Shown piece after piece: positions 6,409-11,504 of a stretch of 11,504 nucleotides of DNA (its first letter is position 1; the number at the start of each line of letters is the position of its first letter). This DNA comes from Treponema sp. (GTDB taxonomy: Bacteria; Spirochaetota; Spirochaetia; Treponematales; Breznakiellaceae), in assembly GCA_031254175.1 (NCBI GenBank), contig JAIRUY010000150.1, positions 1 to 11,504 on the forward strand, in the 5' to 3' direction. A program made the position numbers and the translations under genes. The notes beneath the pieces are model-generated. The model made no database searches, was not told where the DNA came from, and was given only the letters and a program-made list of their open reading frames with translations.

Positions 6409-7458
6409 TTATTGCTGTTCGCGACTGGGGTGACCAAACGGAAGTTCGGTAGCCTGTTTCTGAGCTTCCAGATAACGGAGCACCTGATTATGTCCGAACC
6501 TTTCCATTTCAAAAACCTTACGGGCAGTCTCACGATCCTGAATAATGTGCCAGAGGGCTTCATCATTAATGTCGCGATCCGTATCAAGAACTGCCAGATC
6601 GTAGATAAGTCTTACATCTTTAAAGTAAGTAACAAAATCTCCGCCCGCCTTGGCAGCGTCACGCTGAACCAAAAATCCTCCAAACTTTATGAAAGGTGTT
6701 GAAGTTGGATAAAGAGGATAGAGCCTGATATCACGGTTTCTAACTTCCTGAATATACTGGGGATTATTCCAAATAAGTTCTCCCCATCCGTCAAACTGCA
6801 GATAACCCATAAAAACGGTTTTTTCATTTCCCTGATTGTCGATAAGGATTGTTGAAAGACCGTGGGGGAAATTAAGACCATAAACATTTACTGCTACTGA
6901 CCTGATTATTCCAACATTCTTAATAACACCATAAGCAGGTTCGCCGGGCGCCTGAGCTTCAAAGCGGCTTCTTCCGGTGATACCGTTATTTTCCGAATCA
7001 ACCTCAATCGTACCATCATCTCTGATTGTAGCGGCAGGCTCAAACGCGGGAATATCAAAAGGCGGCTTCATCATTGCCCATGAATTATGGGGTTCTACAG
7101 GAAAACGTACACGGACGCCCAATACAGTACCATACTGTTTGGAGGGCGCTTCCCTTGCATAACTGAGGGAGATATTCTCCACAGTTCTGGATGAAGATGC
7201 CAGAGTAATTTCCCAGTTTTCGATAGCAAGGGATGTTTTCATTATAGCCCTTTGCTGGGTAGTAAAACTGCCGCCGGCAACTTGTGAATAGTCCATCATA
7301 GTCTGGCGGTTCTGGTTAAGACGACCGGTTGAGTCATCTTCGCTTACCCTAACGTGAATATCCGCCGCAAGCAGTGAGAAGTCGATAAGAATACCTTCCT
7401 CAGCGAACAGCGAAACCGTAAACATCGCAATTACGACAAAAACGAGCATTTTTTTCAT
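6409..7458 (-). CDS. flaA: Flagellar filament outer-layer (sheath) protein FlaA
   Basis: FlaA coats the FlaB core of spirochete periplasmic flagella. Unlike flagellin it is exported by the Sec pathway. The 349-residue product starts with a clear signal peptide: MKK, a hydrophobic stretch, and probable cleavage after SLFA (about residue 19) before EEGILIDF. The mature part has the family pattern: early WEITLASSSRTVEN, repeated Arg-rich beta segments, GLNFPHGLSTILIDNQGNEK, FMGYLQFDGWGELIWNNP, IRLYPLYPTSTPFIKFGGFLV, and a helical C-terminus. I chose ATG 7458 because AAAGGAG (7471-7465) lies 6 bases upstream; an in-frame start at 7485 would add nine residues before the signal peptide and lacks this support. 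It has its own promoter and two downstream terminators, which suits an abundant structural protein. Confidence 0.95.
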   Translation of the reverse strand: MKKMLVFVVIAMFTVSLFAEEGILIDFSLLAADIHVRVSEDDSTGRLNQNRQTMMDYSQVAGGSFTTQQRAIMKTSLAIENWEITLASSSRTVENISLSYAREAPSKQYGTVLGVRVRFPVEPHNSWAMMKPPFDIPAFEPAATIRDDGTIEVDSENNGITGRSRFEAQAPGEPAYGVIKNVGIIRSVAVNVYGLNFPHGLSTILIDNQGNEKTVFMGYLQFDGWGELIWNNPQYIQEVRNRDIRLYPLYPTSTPFIKFGGFLVQRDAAKAGGDFVTYFKDVRLIYDLAVLDTDRDINDEALWHIIQDRETARKVFEMERFGHNQVLRYLEAQKQATELPFGHPSREQQ

Positions 7459-7506
7459 GCACAGCTCCTTTAAACAGTTCCTCAAAAATCTTTAGTCTCT
7501 ATACTT

Positions 7507-7535
7507 ATTTTATTGAATAAATAATGTTTTGTCAA
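7507..7535 (-). promoter_or_regulatory. Predicted strong sigma70 promoter of flaA
   Basis: On the minus strand, TTGACA (7535-7530, perfect) and TAAAAT (7512-7507, five of six) are spaced 17 bases apart. Transcription would begin near 7500, leaving a leader of about 42 bases with the AAAGGAG ribosome site. No sigma28-like flagellar promoter was seen here, so flaA appears to be housekeeping-transcribed. Confidence 0.75.
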
Positions 7536-7548
7536 CGGCAAAACATTA
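7522..7548. promoter_or_regulatory. 10-bp inverted repeat overlapping the flaA -35 box
   Basis: TAATGTTTTG (7522-7531) and CAAAACATTA (7539-7548) are perfect reverse complements around a 7-base centre. The -35 hexamer (7530-7535) falls at the inner edge of one arm and the centre. On the minus strand the hairpin is followed by TTTATT. It may be an operator for an unknown regulator, or a weak terminator for the upstream amidase-GerMN operon. Confidence 0.55.
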
Positions 7549-7576
7549 AATTCCCGAATTTGTTGGCTTTCCTGAA

Positions 7577-8113
7577 CTAAATTTCAGAAAAACTCAATGG
7601 AGCTTCGATATCTCCATGTTTGGATTCTTCAAGGTAAACGACATTGCCCTCAATGAAAAGTCGAACATCCTTTACGTATGAAAAATTCCTCAAAATCCCG
7701 GCATAAAAAGTCCGGAAATTGTTAAGTACATTCCCTCCTTCTTCAGGCGGAAATGCCGCTTCTTTAGAGAAATTCACATAAACCACCCCGTTTCTGTACA
7801 AAAGTGACTTAAGTTCTGTTTCTCTTGGGAAAAGCGGCAGCAAATCAGGGGAAACAGAGCCTAAAAGCGTCTCCTCTGTGTACCGGATGATATCTCCTTC
7901 TCTTGATTTGGAGTGTTTCAACATCCGGTCTTCTACAACAATAATCCCACTATTTGTAGTATAAAATACAAAAGTTCTTCGCGCAAGCCCTAAAAATAAA
8001 AATTCTCCCAGCGCTATGAGGCTTATTATAGCAATGAATAAAAGGCAGCGTTTTACGGGAGACGACATGAATTCCGCGATAGTTCTTACTGTAGTTTTTA
8101 AAAATATTTTCAT
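7577..8113 (-). CDS. Membrane-anchored GerMN-domain protein
   Basis: This 178-residue protein has a short basic N-terminus, one transmembrane segment (about 23-44) and an exported C-terminal region. Residues about 47-160 resemble the GerMN fold: an opening beta strand (TFVFYTT), then ETLLGSVSPDLLPLFPRETELKSLLYRNGVVYVNFSKEA, and a closing VKDVRLFIEGN. GerMN domains occur in spore germination proteins and in periplasmic lipoproteins of non-sporing bacteria, where they often accompany peptidoglycan amidases; no catalytic activity is known. Its ATG overlaps the amidase TGA by one base (TGATG), which implies translational coupling and a linked role at the cell wall, perhaps targeting or modulating the amidase. 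The region between this gene and flaA holds the flaA promoter. Confidence 0.8.
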   Translation of the reverse strand: MKIFLKTTVRTIAEFMSSPVKRCLLFIAIISLIALGEFLFLGLARRTFVFYTTNSGIIVVEDRMLKHSKSREGDIIRYTEETLLGSVSPDLLPLFPRETELKSLLYRNGVVYVNFSKEAAFPPEEGGNVLNNFRTFYAGILRNFSYVKDVRLFIEGNVVYLEESKHGDIEAPLSFSEI

Positions 8114-9189
8114 CAGCGCTCAAAAATTTCGATAAATTGTATTATGCCATTGTACAATGACTGAGTTAATTTTAACAAGCCTTCATTACTGGTCATAAGA
8201 AGCGCGTCCTGCTGATTGGAAACAAACCCAAGTTCTACAAGGACTGCCGGCATTCTTGAGTTTCTGACAACAAACCAGTCGTTTGCCTTTCGGCCCCTGG
8301 AAGGCAGGGTATTTCCAAAAGTTTGCCCAAGCCCGCGAAGAATTGAATCAGCCAAAAGAATGCTTTCTGTTGTATATTCTTCCTGCAGCAGGGAATTTAA
8401 AATGGCTGCAATATCCGCGGAATAGCTGTGCTGCGACGGATTAAGAAGATTGCGGCGGTGATCGGAAGTTATGTGCCATACCTCATATCCGCGCGCGTTT
8501 GGGTTTGCTCCCCAATTTGCGTGAATCGAAATAAAAATAACGGCTTCGTTTTCTTTTACAGTTACTGCGTTTGCCATATCAGAGCGGTAATCAAGAGACC
8601 TGAATATGTCGGTGTCCCTTGTCATTAAAATATTTTTATCAGGATATGTTTCTCTGAGCATGTCTCTCAGTGCAAGCCCTGATTTTAAAACAATGTCTTT
8701 TTCATAAATTTGCGTGGTTTTACCGTTAACATTGATGTTTCCTACCGCGCCTGAATCTCTTCCGCCGTGTCCCGGATCAATTATTATTGAGGCTATTCGG
8801 AAACGGGATGCGTCATTTTCATGAAGGCGCGCAAATGTATTTTTCAGAGTAACAACAAAGGGTTCGGGAAAATTAAGCCTTCCGTTTTCATTGTACGGCA
8901 GCGGAACATTATAAAGCTCGTTGTTGTTGATTATTAATGAGCCGGTTTCTCCTTCCCGTGCCGCTATGGAAAAAGCGCCGAAATGGTTGCCCATGTTAAA
9001 TACACCGTCCCTGAATAACGGATCCCAGCGAAATTGTGCAGTTTGACTTTGCGATATGGCTGAAAGGGCGTTTAAGGTTTCATCAAGAGTGAGGGCGTGA
9101 AGGGAAATTGAAGACAGGAAACAGGGAGCAGGGAACAGAAAGTAAAAAAACAGGAGAAGTTTAATTATGCTTGCTTTTTGCCTTTTCAT
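8113..9189 (-). CDS. N-acetylmuramoyl-L-alanine amidase (Amidase_3, zinc)
   Basis: Enzymes of this family cut the amide bond between N-acetylmuramic acid and the L-alanine of peptidoglycan stem peptides in the periplasm, in cell separation and wall remodelling. The 358-residue product has a signal peptide (residues 1 to about 32, ending SLHA). A region of unclear fold follows (about 35-130), probably for localisation. The catalytic domain comes last: IIIDPGHGG with zinc ligand His141, Glu163 (YEKDIVL), His223 (ISIHANW) and the catalytic Glu319 in VELGFVSN. All key residues are present, so it should be active. An extra loop (about 240-275) precedes the last motif. Start 9189 lies 29 bases inside the end of the ATP-grasp gene, with a modest TTTGGA upstream. 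Cys23 does not sit in a lipobox. Confidence 0.93.
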   Translation of the reverse strand: MKRQKASIIKLLLFFYFLFPAPCFLSSISLHALTLDETLNALSAISQSQTAQFRWDPLFRDGVFNMGNHFGAFSIAAREGETGSLIINNNELYNVPLPYNENGRLNFPEPFVVTLKNTFARLHENDASRFRIASIIIDPGHGGRDSGAVGNINVNGKTTQIYEKDIVLKSGLALRDMLRETYPDKNILMTRDTDIFRSLDYRSDMANAVTVKENEAVIFISIHANWGANPNARGYEVWHITSDHRRNLLNPSQHSYSADIAAILNSLLQEEYTTESILLADSILRGLGQTFGNTLPSRGRKANDWFVVRNSRMPAVLVELGFVSNQQDALLMTSNEGLLKLTQSLYNGIIQFIEIFER

Positions 9190-10828
9190 TTATTTCCAAA
9201 TTCTCAATGTAGTAAACGGCTCCCTGATAACCGCCGCGAATAAGGGCGGCCCAGAAGGATTTTCCCAATATCTTATTTTCGGCATTTTTTATTGTTATCG
9301 GGAGTGTAAAACCCGTCAATAATCTGACTGCTTCCAGGCTTTCTTCGATAGTCCTGCCCATGTAATCTGTAAGCTCGGAGGATGTAAATTCCGGGAACGG
9401 TCTTATTGAGTAATCCAGTTTATTCGAAGTGTGTGCAACCTGCGGACTATTTTTATTTGTGCTGAGGGGTTGTTGGTTGTCCGGGAAAAGGCTCAAGGCT
9501 TCTTTCAGATATTCCGGCAGTTCAAAAGCATCAGGCGGAAATGTATAAACTTTGTTTTCAATTTTTCTGTGCGGGGTAAATTTAAGAAATTCTGCTGTTT
9601 CCGGGTCTTTATGGTCGAGTTTGATCAAAATCAAACGCGCTGCGGATTCTGCCGCATTCATCGCAGCGGCTCTGTCCGGCGCACAGGCAATAATATTTCC
9701 GCATTTGCTGACATTGTTTTCAGGGAAACTTACCTTGACGCCTTCTTTTATGCGCAGGAAAAGGTCTTTAACATTGTTCTGATTTTCCGCTTGTTCCATG
9801 CCGGTTATTGTTTTTACCGTTCCCGGAATAGAAATAAAAGCGCGTTCGGCGCAGGTCCATTTTTTAACAGGAACGAGGTTGTCAGGCGTTTTGCCGATGG
9901 CGGCAAGGATTGCGGCTCTTATCGGCTGTACGCCGGAAGAATAAGGATAAGTCCATCCTGACATAAACCCTCCTGAAAGACGGGCTGCTATTTCACCTAT
10001 CATGGGGCCGTCGGCGGTCAGTTTGATATCTCCTTTTGCAGCTCCTGTATTGTTTTTCCCGGCAATGCCGAGAGCGCGGACTCCGGCGCGGAAAGTTTCC
10101 AATATTGTCTGTTGTTTTTCTTCTTCGATTACAGTCGGCATTGTATGTCCCATTTCAATGAAATACGGCGGAAAAAAAATATGCCTGTCGGCAAGGCCGC
10201 AAATTATAATTTCATCATGGCAGACAATTGCGTCTACGGAAAACTCATGTCCGTCCATAAAACTTTCTACGATTGCGCGTCCTGAGCGGGAGTATTTAAT
10301 TGCGTCCTTTGCGGCATCAGCGAATTCTTCGATTGTGTTTACACGGCGGCAGCCGCGCCCTCCCATATTGTCCACAGGTTTTATCACAACAGGAAAAGGA
10401 AGCGGAATATGATCGAACGGGTCCTCTGAAGTAATTGTATAGAAATCTGGAGAGGGCAGGGAAGCCTTTTTAAAACAGGCGCGCATTCTTGATTTGTCAG
10501 AAGCGTTAAGCGCGGCTTCGTAGGGAATGCCGGGAAGCCCAAGTCTTTGCGCAGTCCAAGCAACACTGGCGGAAAAATCAGTTCCGGCAGTCATTATACC
10601 TAAGCGGCTGCATGAACCCTGCACAGAGCGGGCAAAGGTTTCAATTTCTTCCTTTTCCTTAAGATCTATTTGTTCAAATTGATCGGCCATTGGAATACAA
10701 GGCGCATTCGAACTCCCGTCAAGAACTATTGTGTAAATCCCGAGTTCTTTTGCTATTTTAATTGCAGGCCCCTGCATGATGCCGGCGCCTAAAATAATCA
10801 ATTTGTCTTTTATTATTTTGTCTTTCAT
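9161..10828 (-). CDS. ATP-grasp ligase of unknown substrate, with extra C-terminal region
   Basis: ATP-grasp enzymes activate a carboxylate as an acyl-phosphate and join it to an amine or thiol. In this 555-residue protein residues 8-100 form a pre-ATP-grasp Rossmann-like domain (IILGAGIMQGPAI). The core spans about 110-310: PVVIKP (Lys150), glycine-rich NMGGRGCR (154-160), VESFMDGHEFSVD (187-199), and the metal-binding segment EIAARLSGG (279-287). The nearest general look is that of the PurT/carbamoyl-phosphate-synthase-like carboxylate-amine ligases. The last 230 residues include a Ser/Asn-rich linker (about 448-470) and a small terminal domain (about 478-545), which I do not recognise. GAGG sits 5 bases before ATG 10828, which overlaps the methyltransferase stop by four bases (ATGA). 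The substrate is unknown; coupling to a methyltransferase hints at small-molecule or surface-glycan modification. Confidence 0.85.
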   Translation of the reverse strand: MKDKIIKDKLIILGAGIMQGPAIKIAKELGIYTIVLDGSSNAPCIPMADQFEQIDLKEKEEIETFARSVQGSCSRLGIMTAGTDFSASVAWTAQRLGLPGIPYEAALNASDKSRMRACFKKASLPSPDFYTITSEDPFDHIPLPFPVVIKPVDNMGGRGCRRVNTIEEFADAAKDAIKYSRSGRAIVESFMDGHEFSVDAIVCHDEIIICGLADRHIFFPPYFIEMGHTMPTVIEEEKQQTILETFRAGVRALGIAGKNNTGAAKGDIKLTADGPMIGEIAARLSGGFMSGWTYPYSSGVQPIRAAILAAIGKTPDNLVPVKKWTCAERAFISIPGTVKTITGMEQAENQNNVKDLFLRIKEGVKVSFPENNVSKCGNIIACAPDRAAAMNAAESAARLILIKLDHKDPETAEFLKFTPHRKIENKVYTFPPDAFELPEYLKEALSLFPDNQQPLSTNKNSPQVAHTSNKLDYSIRPFPEFTSSELTDYMGRTIEESLEAVRLLTGFTLPITIKNAENKILGKSFWAALIRGGYQGAVYYIENLEINEKAKSKHN

Positions 10829-11504
10829 ATAACCTCTGCATAAACTTCAAATGTATCTCCAAGACCGAACGCCTTGCTGATTAAAAGAAACAGCCAGTAC
10901 AGGGGGCTTTTTTTACTGCGGCAAAACCTTCCCGCCAACGGAAACCTTTCAGGATGATGGCCGCAGATTTTAATTTTTTTTACTTTAAACCCGGTTTCTT
11001 TCAGAGCTCTTTTGCATGTTTTTGGCGACCAAATTGTAAAATGATCGGCAGGGTTTGAGAAAAGAAAGTTACGGATTGAAGCGCGTCCGGAAATGCCTGA
11101 GAACGAAGGCGTAGAAAAAGCCAGGATTCCTTTTTGCTTAAGCATTTTTCGTATTTCCGCTAATGCGGTGGCACAGTCAAAAAAGTGTTCAATAACATAC
11201 CAGAGGGTTATTACATCGCAACGAGGAACGGAGAGCGGATAGTTTGGGAAAAAACCCTGAACGGCCGGAATGCCCAGTTCTTTCTGCACATATTTAACGG
11301 CATCTTCTGCCGGGTCTATGCCAAAAGGCAGAAAGCCTTCTTCGCGGGCTGCAAGCAGGAACGGGCCGTAAGCGCAGCCTATATCGAGAATAGTCATGGA
11401 GTGGGAATTTCCCGGGTGCCGGGAATATAAAGATTTAATAATCGAAAGCCTGCGTTTTGCCATTTTAATTAAATTGGGGAAGTCTTCGATATAGGTTTTT
11501 CCGT
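10825..11504 (-). CDS. Class I SAM-dependent methyltransferase, 5' end cut off by window
   Basis: The visible part has a class I (Rossmann) methyltransferase fold. Counting from the first internal Met at 11463, it has motif I ILDIGCAYGPFL (25-36) for SAM binding, the acidic-loop strand GIDP (48-51), and DVITLWYVIEHFFD (83-96). KGILAFSTP and HFTIWSPKTCKRALKETGF follow. This is the Methyltransf_11/23-like pattern common in glycan, lipid and small-molecule methylases; the acceptor cannot be told. The frame stays open beyond 11463 to the window edge, encoding GKTYIEDFPNLIK, and the Met at 11463 has no Shine-Dalgarno, so the true start probably lies outside. The stop overlaps the next start (ATGA), making it the upstream partner of the ATP-grasp gene in this operon. 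Confidence 0.88.
   Translation of the reverse strand, partial: GKTYIEDFPNLIKMAKRRLSIIKSLYSRHPGNSHSMTILDIGCAYGPFLLAAREEGFLPFGIDPAEDAVKYVQKELGIPAVQGFFPNYPLSVPRCDVITLWYVIEHFFDCATALAEIRKMLKQKGILAFSTPSFSGISGRASIRNFLFSNPADHFTIWSPKTCKRALKETGFKVKKIKICGHHPERFPLAGRFCRSKKSPLYWLFLLISKAFGLGDTFEVYAEVI

Noticed and set aside
9431..9961. 176-codon plus-strand frame opposite the ATP-grasp gene
   Set aside because: Cys/Phe/Arg-rich translation typical of an antisense shadow; the minus-strand gene has intact motifs throughout.
10002..10412. 136-codon plus-strand frame opposite the ATP-grasp gene
   Set aside because: Directly antisense to the conserved ATP-binding core; Ser/Ala/Pro-rich with no recognisable domain.

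Overview
The window looks like a moderately AT-rich chromosomal segment of a spirochete, most likely a Treponema or close relative. The main evidence is a FlaA periplasmic-filament sheath protein, a lineage-typical protein. It sits beside a hook-associated operon of the order flgN-flgK-flgL-fliW-csrA and an amidase-GerMN-flaA cluster. From memory, both blocks resemble arrangements in T. pallidum, where they lie at separate loci. Nothing seen here fixes the species.

Layout, plus strand (1-4725): a repeat-rich leader (about 50-300) carries several copies of an inverted arm and a possible 57-residue basic ORF. It is followed by a tightly packed flagellar operon. FlgN is the export chaperone for the hook-filament junction proteins FlgK and FlgL. 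FliW and CsrA form the post-transcriptional switch that matches flagellin synthesis to filament assembly. Between genes there are 14, 47, 16 and 0 bases.

Convergence zone (4726-4902): this gene-free stretch holds a small family of related GC-rich hairpins and then a perfect 14-bp hairpin that abuts the 3' end of a tRNA gene.

Layout, minus strand (11504 down to 4903): a SAM methyltransferase cut by the window edge, an ATP-grasp ligase, an N-acetylmuramoyl-L-alanine amidase and a membrane-anchored GerMN protein overlap one another by 4, 29 and 1 bases, so they read as one operon. flaA follows behind its own strong sigma70-type promoter and is closed by two hairpin terminators. Next come a ppGpp-synthetase-like protein fused to TPR repeats and a tRNA-Arg(UCU) whose likely promoter lies in the end of the synthetase gene.

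The protein-coding content is mostly conventional motility, envelope and stress-signalling biology, and I do not see a clear new defence or mobile system. The parts most worth a second look are the two intergenic hairpin or repeat families, the RelA/SpoT-TPR fusion, the uncharacterised ATP-grasp/methyltransferase pair, and the inverted repeat lying over the flaA promoter.
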